A stretch of 32,928 bases of DNA, from IMG/VR virus record IMGVR_UViG_3300042987_000873, positions 1 to 32,928 of that record; one strand, 5' to 3'. Numbering within the stretch: position 1 is the first letter of the stretch; each line of letters begins with the position of its first letter. The translations under genes and the position numbers were made by a program. Under the pieces are notes generated by a model. The model did no database searches, was not told the DNA's origin, and worked only from the letters and a program-made list of their open reading frames with translations. This document shows, piece after piece, positions 1 to 7,996 of this stretch. This DNA is from a virus.

Positions 1-1289
1 GCCTGCTTCTCGGATACGGGTTCCATGTGCCACTTCATTGTGGCCTCATAGTCGACGACGCTAGAGTCCCCGGTGGCCATTCCCCATTCGACCGGGTTAA
101 TCAGCCGGCCGGCGAACCGCTTCTTCTTGGCCAGCTCCGCGGCCAGCTTGGCCTCGCGTTCCTTGCGTGCCTCATCGGCTGCAGCCTCTGGATCGAACTC
201 ACCTTGGGTGGTGGTGTTCTTGTCGGCGATCTCAGCGACCTCGCCATCAGCGAACAGCGACGTGGGTCGGATGAGCCGGTGCCTACCAGTCATCCACAGA
301 AAATCCAAAATGAGGAGGTTTTGTTTGCCGTCCGACAGCCGGGTTCCGCGACCGACGATCTGGGTGTAGAGCGCACGGCTCCGGGTGGGTCGCAGGCAGA
401 CGATGGTGTCGATGGTGGGCTCGTCGTAGCCTTCGGTGAGCAGCATGGCGTTGCAGAGGACGCCGGAGTCCACCTTGGCGAACCATTCGATGGTCTGTGC
501 CCGGTCGTCCGATGTGCCATCCACATGCCGTGCGTTGAAGCCCCGGGAGGTCAGCATCTCGGTCATCATCTTGGAGGTGCTGATGAGCGGCAGGAACACG
601 AGCACCTTCTTGCCGCCGTACTGCCGGATCTGCTCGATGATCTGGGCGAAGAGCGGCTCGATGGCGTTGGCGCACTCGCTTGCCTCGAAGTCCCCGGCGC
701 GAATGGCGACCTTGGTCAGGTTGATGGACAGGTCGCAGACGCGGACTCGGATGGGTGCCAGGAACCCCTGCTTGATCAGGTCGGCCAGAGTCAGCTCATA
801 GGCAATCTCGTCGAAGTGATCACCGAGGCTGCGTTGGTCAGCACGGTCAGGTGTGGCAGTGACACCCAGCAGCCGGGCACCGCTGAAATGCCGAATGACA
901 GCTTGATAACTGTCAGCGGCGACGTGGTGCGTCTCATCGATGATGATATGGGTGAAGTGATCTGGCGCCCATTGCGTGCAACGGCGCATGAGGGTCTGGA
1001 TGGATCCGACGACCACCTTGGCATCACGATCGCCAACACAGTCTGCACGCTCCAGGGACGCCTTGATGCCGGTGGCGGACTCGAGCTTCAGTATCGCTTG
1101 ATTCAGCAGCTCTTCCCTATGCGCCACGATCAGGACCCTGCCTGGCAGGCGATTGGCGATGTGGGAGAAGATGATGGTCTTGCCTGCCCCGGTGGGGAGG
1201 ACAACGAGGAGCCGGCGGAAATCGTTCCACTTCGTCAGCACTTGACTGACGCACTCCTCTTGATACGGTCTGAGCTGCAGTTGCGACAT
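1..1289 (-). CDS. SF2 DEAD/DEAH-like helicase, C-terminus cut by window edge
   Basis: The minus frame from an ATG at 1289 stays open to base 1 (429 codons, no stop), so the gene is partial. The superfamily-2 motifs are visible in order: a Q-like N-terminus (LRPYQ, residues 6-10), Walker A LPTGAGKT (31-38), a DETH box (118-121), TATP (144-147) and motif VI QIVGRGTR (310-317). This is the layout of UvsW/RadD-type phage helicases, which unwind or anneal branched DNA with ATP during replication and recombination. A charged Ala/Lys/Glu-rich helix follows the helicase core near residues 375-400. It is the last visible gene of an operon that also holds annealing-protein and exonuclease genes, which supports a recombination role. 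A long antisense reading frame over the same bases is a shadow. The helicase call is secure; the precise subfamily is inferred. Confidence 0.93.
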   Translation of the reverse strand, partial: MSQLQLRPYQEECVSQVLTKWNDFRRLLVVLPTGAGKTIIFSHIANRLPGRVLIVAHREELLNQAILKLESATGIKASLERADCVGDRDAKVVVGSIQTLMRRCTQWAPDHFTHIIIDETHHVAADSYQAVIRHFSGARLLGVTATPDRADQRSLGDHFDEIAYELTLADLIKQGFLAPIRVRVCDLSINLTKVAIRAGDFEASECANAIEPLFAQIIEQIRQYGGKKVLVFLPLISTSKMMTEMLTSRGFNARHVDGTSDDRAQTIEWFAKVDSGVLCNAMLLTEGYDEPTIDTIVCLRPTRSRALYTQIVGRGTRLSDGKQNLLILDFLWMTGRHRLIRPTSLFADGEVAEIADKNTTTQGEFDPEAAADEARKEREAKLAAELAKKKRFAGRLINPVEWGMATGDSSVVDYEATMKWHMEPVSEKQ

Positions 1290-1307
1290 TGTTCTTGTGT
1301 AGGTTTA

Positions 1308-1341
1308 CCCCCGAGGAGTTGGTAGCTCCCCGGGGGTTTTT
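1308..1341 (+). terminator. GC-rich hairpin followed by T-tract, reading on the plus strand
   Basis: CCCCCG-A-GGAG and CTCC-C-CGGGGG form a stem with one A/C mismatch around a 7-nt loop. On the plus strand it is followed by five T (1337-1341), the form of an intrinsic terminator. All nearby genes run on the minus strand. There the hairpin lies in the short gap between the 1364-1750 gene and the helicase and is not followed by a T-run. It may stop antisense transcription, or act as an RNA structure in front of the helicase start. Confidence 0.5.
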
Positions 1342-1363
1342 GTTTCCCCACCTTGCCTTTCGG

Positions 1364-1750
1364 CTAGAAAGCCTCCTCTGGCGCCTTGTTGAGGCGCTTG
1401 ACGCGAAGGTAATCACCGTCCTGATCGACAGTGATCGACAGCCGTTGGCCAACCCAATGGGTCAGCAGGTTGGTGAGAGAGCCCGGCTTGGACAGATCGA
1501 ACTCCTGACCATCAGGCAGATCGACGTTGGTAACAGATGCGAGTAGATTGATCCGCCACATCTGGGTCTCCTTCGCGTAGAAGCGGTCGGTGATGGAGCA
1601 GCCATCATCGGAGCGGTAACGCAGCAGGGTTGGGATGTCTCCGTTGCGGTCCAGAGGACCATCCTTCACGGACTGGATGCTGACGGTATAGGTTCCGGGA
1701 CCTGCAAAGGTCTTGGTCTCGGCTTCTTGACGATTCAGGGTGAACTTCAT
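1364..1750 (-). CDS. Small protein of recombination operon, DUF669-like (tentative)
   Basis: 128 residues starting at the ATG at 1750, just after the stop of the exonuclease gene. It is a predicted beta-rich protein with an N-terminal GPGTYTVSIQSV stretch and a charged C-terminus, with no signal peptide or membrane segment. In many phages a small DUF669-type protein, thought to help handle single-stranded DNA, sits between a RecE/RecB-like nuclease and a helicase. Position, size and the early GxYxVxI-type strand fit that, but the sequence is not diagnostic. The reading frame can be extended upstream, but that extension overlaps the exonuclease gene heavily and is rejected. Confidence 0.6.
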   Translation of the reverse strand: MKFTLNRQEAETKTFAGPGTYTVSIQSVKDGPLDRNGDIPTLLRYRSDDGCSITDRFYAKETQMWRINLLASVTNVDLPDGQEFDLSKPGSLTNLLTHWVGQRLSITVDQDGDYLRVKRLNKAPEEAF

Positions 1751-1752
1751 GT

Positions 1753-2553
1753 CTATTCTTGGGTTGTAGGTTTGAACGCCCAGTTGGGCAGGGTCAATTT
1801 CTCGATCGCTGTGCTGTATCCAGGCCATGAGTTGAATTCCTGGCAGGATTTGAAGAACTCGAGCTGCTTGTCGATCTCGGCGTTGCCTTGGTCGATCGCA
1901 GCCTGATCCATCTCGTAGACCGCGCACTCATAGGGTGCTGTCTTCTCGATGGCGATGAACAGGAAGCGCCGCTTGCTTGGGAAGAAGCGCAGATACCATG
2001 CGGCCTGCACATGATACCGAAGCTGGGCGGCAGTCTTGGCGAAGGCAGCCGGGGAGGCGTCCTGGGTCGTCTTGATGTCGGCCAGTGAATCGTATAGCTC
2101 ACGATGATCCGGAAGCAGGTCGATGCGTGCCTTGACCTTGATGGTGTCGAAGGTGTTGAACACGGACACCTCTGTGTCACCGGCGTAGAGGGCCTTCCCA
2201 GCGGCCGGATGGGCCATCAAAGACAGTTTCATGGCCTCGATGGTATCAGCGGTCTCCCGCGTGATGATCGTGGCTCCTGACGCCTGCAGGGCCTCGTAGG
2301 CTTCCTTGCCGGCCTTGGTGCGACGATCACCCTCGAAGATGACGTACCGCTTGGCGTACTCATCCCGCTCGAGGACCGCGCAGTGGAAGGCGGAACCGAA
2401 GACCATGGCAGGAGTTGGCTCCTCCTTGGCTCCTTCCAGCCATGCCTTGTAATGGGCAGGCGAACGCTGGAACTGATCCAGCCCGGACTTCGAGAGGGCC
2501 ACAGTGGCGTGGTACTGCTCGGCCGGCATGTGATAGACCAGATCGGCGCTCAT
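1753..2553 (-). CDS. RecE-like PD-(D/E)XK exonuclease
   Basis: 266 residues. The start ATG overlaps the stop of the upstream annealing-protein gene by four bases (ATGA), so the pair is translationally coupled. The nuclease signature is visible: GSAFH (53-57), KARID with Asp145, ADIKT with Asp159 and Lys161 (the D-x-K pair), and a downstream YHVQ (180-183). This is the order seen in RecE C-terminal / exodeoxyribonuclease VIII-type enzymes, which resect double-stranded DNA from ends to give single strands for the partner annealing protein. The length matches the free-standing phage nuclease domain rather than full-length E. coli RecE. Together with the RecT-like gene upstream and helicase downstream it forms a complete phage recombination module. 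Confidence 0.85.
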   Translation of the reverse strand: MSADLVYHMPAEQYHATVALSKSGLDQFQRSPAHYKAWLEGAKEEPTPAMVFGSAFHCAVLERDEYAKRYVIFEGDRRTKAGKEAYEALQASGATIITRETADTIEAMKLSLMAHPAAGKALYAGDTEVSVFNTFDTIKVKARIDLLPDHRELYDSLADIKTTQDASPAAFAKTAAQLRYHVQAAWYLRFFPSKRRFLFIAIEKTAPYECAVYEMDQAAIDQGNAEIDKQLEFFKSCQEFNSWPGYSTAIEKLTLPNWAFKPTTQE

Positions 2554-3320
2554 CCGACCACCTCCGCAGTCTCGATCTTGGGCAGTTTGGAGAGGATCAG
2601 GTCAGGCTTGCTGATGACCTTGCTGGCCACATCAGTCGGGAGGTCGCGGAAGTTCTGGCCTTCCTTGATCTTTCCGGTGCTGATGAGGAACGCATTGACC
2701 TCTTCCTCACGGGACTCGAACAGGGCCTCGAGCTTGCCGATGACAGCAGAGTCGTCGGCCTTCGTCACAGTGACCCTGGGCGCTTCAGCACCGAAGTCCT
2801 GAGCCTCTTCCGGGGTGTAGATGCCCATGACGACCTCGGGAGCGATCATGCGGATCGCCTTTGAGATCAGTCGGGCGCGGAGCATGGCGGCAGGATCCTT
2901 CTGCCAACCGGAACCCGGCTTCCCGGGATACAGGCCAGCAGCCTTGGCATCGTCGAGCGAGTAGCTGATGTCGATCTCGTTGCCATCGTACTTCCATGTG
3001 GCAGCAGCGATCTTGGCATCGAACTGCTTCCAGATGACCTTGCCCCCCCGGGCACGGTAACCGGCGAGCATGGCGTCAGCCCGCATGGTGGGCTGGCCGT
3101 TGACGAGGTGGTAGGTGCGCTTGATGTCGAAGGGCGACTTCTTCTCCGCCAGGCATTGCATGGCGATGATGTGACCTTGCTCGACCTTGGTGCATCCGAA
3201 CATCCCAGATGAGGAGATCCACTCTCCGAGCTGGGCGATGGCGCTGATGGGTTCAGCGATACGGTCGTAGACCTCATTGGCCGCCGAAGGGGCAGCCACT
3301 GCGAGTTGCATGTTGTTCAT
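2550..3320 (-). CDS. RecT-family-like single-strand annealing protein
   Basis: 256 residues, starting at the ATG at 3320, which overlaps the stop of the HTH gene by four bases. The central region carries features I associate with RecT/Bet-like annealing proteins: a MRADAMLAGYRARGG segment (about 78-92), then MLRARLISKAIR (147-158) followed by PEVVMGIYTPEE (160-171). The C-terminal third is acidic and Lys-rich. Such proteins bind single-stranded DNA and pair it with complementary strands, working with the exonuclease encoded immediately downstream. No catalytic residues are expected. The role is well supported by the pairing with the nuclease; the exact subfamily needs a profile search. Confidence 0.8.
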   Translation of the reverse strand: MNNMQLAVAAPSAANEVYDRIAEPISAIAQLGEWISSSGMFGCTKVEQGHIIAMQCLAEKKSPFDIKRTYHLVNGQPTMRADAMLAGYRARGGKVIWKQFDAKIAAATWKYDGNEIDISYSLDDAKAAGLYPGKPGSGWQKDPAAMLRARLISKAIRMIAPEVVMGIYTPEEAQDFGAEAPRVTVTKADDSAVIGKLEALFESREEEVNAFLISTGKIKEGQNFRDLPTDVASKVISKPDLILSKLPKIETAEVVG

Positions 3321-3502
3321 TTGTGTTTCGGTGCCGATTTGGTTGCCTGAGTCATCAAGGACTCAAGGACTTCACTGCGGACTCGGATGGTGCGTGCAGT
3401 GGCCTTGATGGCCGGCACTTTACCACTTCGTATCCACCGTCGCACCGTCTCGGGGTGAACCCCGAGTGCATCCGCCACTTGGCGGGGAGACAGCAGCTTC
3501 AT
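3317..3502 (-). CDS. Helix-turn-helix DNA-binding protein (MerR/excisionase-like)
   Basis: 61 residues from the ATG at 3502. A GTG at 3539-3541 in the same frame could add 13 residues, but that stretch carries repeated promoter- or operator-like DNA (see 3510-3541) and the domain begins right at the ATG. LLSPRQVADALGVHPETVRRWIRSGKVPAIK is the classic HTH_17/excisionase-like winged-helix layout: helix, turn, recognition helix with TVRRWI, then a wing with Lys/Arg residues. It is the first gene of the recombination operon and overlaps the next start by four bases. It could autoregulate the operon, or act as a small excisionase-type or replication regulator. No integrase is in the window, so an Xis role is unsupported. 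Confidence 0.8.
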   Translation of the reverse strand: MKLLSPRQVADALGVHPETVRRWIRSGKVPAIKATARTIRVRSEVLESLMTQATKSAPKHK

Positions 3503-3509
3503 CGGGGAC

Positions 3510-3541
3510 AGGTTGCAACAGTTTGCAACACTTGTCAACAC
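3510..3541 (-). promoter_or_regulatory. Candidate promoter/operator of recombination operon
   Basis: On the minus strand a perfect TTGACA (3538-3533) is followed by 17 bases and then CAACCT. Two near-identical TGTTGCAA(C/A) words lie inside. A TTGACA with a 17-base spacer and GTGCAAC/GTTGCAAC at the same place also occurs at 31035-31007. The -10 region is a poor match to TATAAT. The block may be a repressor site, a non-canonical promoter, or both. It lies just before the ATG at 3502. Confidence 0.45.
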
Positions 3542-3547
3542 CGATGA

Positions 3548-6181
3548 TCAGGGATTTTTGGATTCACCTTGTTTATCCATGCCACGAACGGTCTCGCCAA
3601 TGATTCCTGTATCAGCGTAATCGCTTAGGACTTTCAACGCTTCAGCTCTGGAGAGCCCTGAAAGGCTTCTTGAAAGCAGCTCCAGTTGTCGGCTTGAGTC
3701 CCTGAGTCCGGTGGCACCGCCTGCTTGGGCGAAGACCCTAGAAAGTATCTGATAGCCGGCCAGATCTTTTACATCGTTGAGGAACGAAACGAATGCAGAA
3801 GCCCACCTCCCGCCTGCAATGCTTGCGGGAAGATTTCCAGCGGATCGGACAGGATTTTCAAACGCAGTTCCGCCTACCGTGGCTCCAGCTTGACCTGCTG
3901 CTCTTCGAGCCCTTTGCAGAGCCGCAAAACCTGGTATGATGTCCCGTTGAATCCGATTCAGAAGAGGCGCACCGATTGTGGTTCGATATCGGTTAAGCAT
4001 GTCTGGATCTGTCAATTCTTGGACAGATTCAAGACGCCCAGTTCTGGTCGCAGCAGATGTTCCCGGCCTTATTGCTCCAGTTTCTGAGAGTTGAACAAGC
4101 AGATCGTTGATTTCATTGGCTCTCACATCAATCAACGCCTGTCTGGCTGCCTGTCTTGTTGCTCTCGGACCATTGACTGCATTTCTGCGTAAAGAATCCA
4201 TCAAAGGGCCGATATCCTGAGCGCCCCGGATCTGGGCGATTATAGCCGGTGCAAGAAGGGCTCCAGCAGGCTGATTCTGTCCGAGAAGCGTGATCAACTG
4301 CTCAGTTCCAGCTTGCCTTGGATTGGCTCTCTGAAAATTGATAAGTCGATTGATGTCATCTCGATTTCCTAATCCGAGTCTAGCCAATGATCCCGGACTC
4401 TGGTTTTCAAGGTTGTTGGCCAACCTGGATAGCGATTCAAAGTCTATCACCGGATTATCACCAACACGATCAATGACAGTGTTCAGCAGGCCAGTCCTAA
4501 TGATGTTGATCGCTCTTGCGGTTGTTGGAGTTCCTGGGACACGGTCAGCAGCCATGTCATCCAACAGAGAGATATAGTTCCGGAATGAAGATGTATCTAA
4601 ACCTTCACCAGCAGCCTGGGAAACCATCTGCTTGGACATTTGGCCTTGGCGTTTCTCAAGAGATGCGAATGCATTTTGGACACCATATTGATCGAACCTC
4701 GGCCTGTATTTTGAATAGAATGAATTTGCATCAGCAAGTTCTCTTGCCGGACCGGCCCCCATCACTGCTGGTGCCTGATCATCGATAGCTTGAGTGATCT
4801 TGTTCGCGATGTTCTGAAGACTTCTTTGCTGAGACTTTCCGAATGCGCTTCCAGCATGATCAGCGGCATCGTAAAGGTTGTCCCTAATAGTTCTCAACTC
4901 ACCAAGTGTCGCAGGTGTTTGAGATTGCAGAAGTGAGTTTAGTCTCGAGAAATATTGCGTGAATGCAGGGATAACTTGTCCATTTGCATCCACTGGAGCA
5001 TCACGAAATGCCCTCTGAACTTCATCACCAATGCTTGTTGCAGCACCGCCAGCTCGAGGAGCAACTGGAGCATTAAGATCGAATCCACGAACATTTACAT
5101 ATGGCTCGATTGGAGCATACCTACGGCTGGATTCCTGTGAGAACACATTGCGAGCCTGCTGCATGTCAGCAGCCAATTCGCCTCCTTCCTGAACAAATCT
5201 AGATGGTCCAGGCATTCCACCCATGAACTGATTGACTATCCTGTTTTGAAGCTGTTGTTCAGTCTGAACGATTGAATCCTGTATGATTTGACGACGAACA
5301 GGATCCTGAGTTCTTTGAAGTGCTTGGTATGCGCTGTTGACTTGTCCGATCTGAGCAACGAGATCTCCTCGTTCCCTGACATTCATTCCAGCAAGGATGT
5401 TGTCGACAACCTGCCTATTTGTAACAGGTCCTCCTGCAATGTTTTCAATCGCTTGCGCTATACTCTCTCCTTGACGAGTCAGGAATTGATCAAGCGCCTC
5501 GCGACCAACTTTTGCAGATGCTCTTTGCTCGTATGAAGCAAATCTCGGGATTGCTTGACCAAGCGTAGCTCGGACATTAGGCCCAATGCGCTCTATCGCT
5601 TCAGCAACCCGTGATCCTTCACCTGTGAGCTGCGAAAGACCACGCATACCGCTTGAAAGACCTCCGGCAACCGCACTCGGGGCAAATGGAAGACCCCCAA
5701 GAAGCGCAGCCTCTCCTTTTCCAATATCCTCGCCTCTTGCGATCATTTCTCCACCAAGATTTCCTGCACCGGCCATAAGTGCAGAATAGAATGGAGCATT
5801 CCTGATTGCAGGAACCATCCCAATAGCCGTTGAACCCGCCATCCTGCGAAGATTTTTTGTAGATGTGAGATCTTTACCCTCGGCGGCCAATGCGCCTCCC
5901 TCGCCAATCAGGGATGAGATTGCGCCAGCTCCCATCTGGACAGGTATTGAGGCCCCGCCAGTAGCAAGAGCAGTGGCCAATGGGATTCCATATCTTGAGA
6001 GGGTAGCCCTTGATTCTGATGGAATTTCCATTCCCATGGTTGTTGACGTGGGAATAGCTGCACCGCCACCCACTGGAGACGCCCCCGGAGTGTATCTGGT
6101 TGGAGCAGGACCAATCTGATCCTCAGCCAGCAACGCCCTGAGATCCTGAAGTTCCTGAAGCTCTTCTGGGGTAAGTTCCAT
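3548..6181 (-). CDS. Large probable internal virion / ejection protein
   Basis: 877 residues, last of the structural block. No enzymatic motif is recognised. The first 180 residues are Gly/Ala-rich with several weakly hydrophobic stretches (about 64-95, 130-148 and 158-181). The remainder is Gln/Arg/Ala-rich and predicted largely helical. Length, composition and position after the nozzle and two similar proteins match the long ejected proteins of podoviruses (T7 gp15/gp16-like position), which build a DNA-translocating conduit across the host envelope. No lytic transglycosylase signature is seen. The gene is visibly richer in A and T than the head and tail genes. Its start is two bases after the stop of the neighbouring gene, with no SD. 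The role is inferred from context. Confidence 0.65.
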   Translation of the reverse strand: MELTPEELQELQDLRALLAEDQIGPAPTRYTPGASPVGGGAAIPTSTTMGMEIPSESRATLSRYGIPLATALATGGASIPVQMGAGAISSLIGEGGALAAEGKDLTSTKNLRRMAGSTAIGMVPAIRNAPFYSALMAGAGNLGGEMIARGEDIGKGEAALLGGLPFAPSAVAGGLSSGMRGLSQLTGEGSRVAEAIERIGPNVRATLGQAIPRFASYEQRASAKVGREALDQFLTRQGESIAQAIENIAGGPVTNRQVVDNILAGMNVRERGDLVAQIGQVNSAYQALQRTQDPVRRQIIQDSIVQTEQQLQNRIVNQFMGGMPGPSRFVQEGGELAADMQQARNVFSQESSRRYAPIEPYVNVRGFDLNAPVAPRAGGAATSIGDEVQRAFRDAPVDANGQVIPAFTQYFSRLNSLLQSQTPATLGELRTIRDNLYDAADHAGSAFGKSQQRSLQNIANKITQAIDDQAPAVMGAGPARELADANSFYSKYRPRFDQYGVQNAFASLEKRQGQMSKQMVSQAAGEGLDTSSFRNYISLLDDMAADRVPGTPTTARAINIIRTGLLNTVIDRVGDNPVIDFESLSRLANNLENQSPGSLARLGLGNRDDINRLINFQRANPRQAGTEQLITLLGQNQPAGALLAPAIIAQIRGAQDIGPLMDSLRRNAVNGPRATRQAARQALIDVRANEINDLLVQLSETGAIRPGTSAATRTGRLESVQELTDPDMLNRYRTTIGAPLLNRIQRDIIPGFAALQRARRAAGQAGATVGGTAFENPVRSAGNLPASIAGGRWASAFVSFLNDVKDLAGYQILSRVFAQAGGATGLRDSSRQLELLSRSLSGLSRAEALKVLSDYADTGIIGETVRGMDKQGESKNP

Positions 6182-6183
6182 GT

Positions 6184-7578
6184 TTATGGCTTTTGTTGCT
6201 TTTGTTGCTTTTGCAAGAGTTCGTTGACTCGACGTTCAGCCGCAGCTCGTTGCTCAGGTGTCAAACCTCCACGACTTGAGCCAGCAGGTCTAGCAGGTTG
6301 AGGTGCAGGCGCCGCCGGAGCAGCAGGCTTTTCCAATGATGGAGCGGATAGAGTTGACCTAATCTTCAAATACTCATTCCGTTTATTCTGAACAGACTTC
6401 TTGAGGGCATCAGGAACAAATAACCCAAGATCTTCGTAATCCTCCTTGATGCTATCTTTTGCAAATTGACGATCAAGAATTCCAATCAAAGTCGGCAGGA
6501 AGTTTGCCGAGTTTTTATTTCCGTAGAGATTTTTTGCGCTTTCGAGTTCAGTTCCAGTCAACGAAGCTCCGAAAAGATTCTTACGACGACCAGCCATATA
6601 ATCCTCAAATTCCTGAGTTATTTCATTGATCTGATTCCATTCAGGAGATTGCTGAAATAGAGCCTGCCCTTGATTCCTTCTCCAGGATTCAAGCGAGTTG
6701 AAGCTCATTGCGGAAACTTGGTTGTAATCTTTTTCTCCAACCAGCTTCTGAATTGATCCAATCAGCTGAACACCCTTTGAATAACCGCTAGTCAGCTCTC
6801 TTAGGTTCTTCCTCTCATCTGTACTGATTGTATTCAGAAGTCCAACCTGAGACCTGATTGCTGGGTCTTTCTGATAGGTATCAGGAAGACGTGGGAATAT
6901 CTCCATGAGCTTCTTCTGGTCTGGAACATCAGTTTCCGTCTCTTTTCTCCAAGCATCAATAGCAGCTACTTCTCTCAATTCCTGCCTCTGGCTTGCATCG
7001 GTCCTTATCGACTCCCTGTATTGAGGCTCATAAACCTCGACCTGAGCCTTCGCAGCTTCAGGAGAAAGCCTTGATACATCTACAGGAGATGGAATAACGC
7101 CTCTTCCTTGAAGGGCTTTAAGAAGCTCAATGTCGCGTTTTCCTTGGATTTCTTGAGCAACCCTTTGTGGTATTTCGCTTCTAACTCTGGACAGACGACC
7201 TGTCATTTCTCCGATTGAAAGATCAGGTGCAGGATCTTCTCCAGTGAACCCGCGCAATTCCTCTCGAAGCCGCTTGATGCGATTCTGCTGAATCAAAGCA
7301 TCCAGATCTTCTTTCCTCGCACCTTCAGGGATCTGCAAACCCTCCTCGAGGGCTGTCTGCATCTTGTTTCGGAACAAGGCCCGTTCCATACCGCGTTCCT
7401 GAGCCCGCTCCTGAAGCAGGACTTGTCGTGCGGCAGCCGCCTCCATGGCCTTCTGACTCTTGCCAGTGACGCCTCCATAGATTCCGCCCGTAAGCAGGTT
7501 CAAGATATTGGCGCCAACACTAGGCCGATATGCAGCAGCCTGCTCAAGCTCGTCTACGTTTGGAAATTGAGTAGCCAT
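6184..7578 (-). CDS. Probable internal virion protein with NLLTGGI motif
   Basis: 464 residues. The N-terminus (residues 10-40: AAAYRPSVGAN..NLLTGGIYGGVTGKS) is clearly related to the middle of the adjacent 138-residue protein, which suggests a tandem duplication. The body is charged, Gln/Arg/Glu-rich and predicted helical. A proline/alanine-rich hinge (about 403-435) leads to a short Lys/Gln-rich C-terminal helix. No catalytic motif or signal peptide is seen. The gene sits between two other candidate ejection proteins and has the same A/T-richer composition as the 3548-6181 gene. The function is unknown; internal virion protein is the best contextual guess. Confidence 0.65.
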   Translation of the reverse strand: MATQFPNVDELEQAAAYRPSVGANILNLLTGGIYGGVTGKSQKAMEAAAARQVLLQERAQERGMERALFRNKMQTALEEGLQIPEGARKEDLDALIQQNRIKRLREELRGFTGEDPAPDLSIGEMTGRLSRVRSEIPQRVAQEIQGKRDIELLKALQGRGVIPSPVDVSRLSPEAAKAQVEVYEPQYRESIRTDASQRQELREVAAIDAWRKETETDVPDQKKLMEIFPRLPDTYQKDPAIRSQVGLLNTISTDERKNLRELTSGYSKGVQLIGSIQKLVGEKDYNQVSAMSFNSLESWRRNQGQALFQQSPEWNQINEITQEFEDYMAGRRKNLFGASLTGTELESAKNLYGNKNSANFLPTLIGILDRQFAKDSIKEDYEDLGLFVPDALKKSVQNKRNEYLKIRSTLSAPSLEKPAAPAAPAPQPARPAGSSRGGLTPEQRAAAERRVNELLQKQQKQQKP

Positions 7579-7579
7579 A

Positions 7580-7996
7580 TCAGAACATGTTCTGGCTCAC
7601 CGGAGCCATGTTGTTTTGCTGGAAAGCGCCCGTCTGCATGGATTCTGGAGATGTGAACGGTTGAGGAGATTGAGCCGCGATGAGACGACGCATGCGATCC
7701 ATCAGACGCTTGTTCATCTCCTCTTCGCGGATCATTTCAGCGGCCGATCCAGCACGATCCATCTTGGAGTTCATGCCGGTAGCCTCACCGAGGATGCCTC
7801 CAGTCAGAAGGTTACCAAGACGACCAAGGACGCCGGGATCATAGGCGGCGATCTTCTTCAGATCGTCTGTCTTCATGTTGGCCAGATCCGCATTCGGATC
7901 TTCAGGCGTTTCTCCAGGCTTCTTGGTCAGTGCGTTCAGGATCCCACCAGTGGCGAGATTGCCGAGCCCCTGTGCGATTCCAGCGAAACTAGCCAT
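7580..7996 (-). CDS. Small Gly-rich virion-associated protein, two NLxTGGI repeats
   Basis: 138 residues with a strong SD (GGAGGTGACC) just before the ATG. It contains LGNLATGGIL at residues 11-20 and GNLLTGGILG at 61-70. The second copy sits in a longer block (DLKKIAAYDPGV..GNLLTGGILGEATG) that matches the N-terminus of the next gene product. The C-terminal half is Met/Arg/Gln-rich. The short Gly-rich hydrophobic repeats look able to contact membrane or pack helix to helix. It overlaps the upstream gene by eight bases. No family is recognised; an accessory ejection or tail role is inferred from its neighbours. Confidence 0.6.
   Translation of the reverse strand: MASFAGIAQGLGNLATGGILNALTKKPGETPEDPNADLANMKTDDLKKIAAYDPGVLGRLGNLLTGGILGEATGMNSKMDRAGSAAEMIREEEMNKRLMDRMRRLIAAQSPQPFTSPESMQTGAFQQNNMAPVSQNMF

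Noticed and set aside
27-1325. 432-residue plus-strand open frame opposite the helicase
   Set aside because: It is the antisense shadow of a minus frame with complete helicase motifs; its own protein has no domain pattern.
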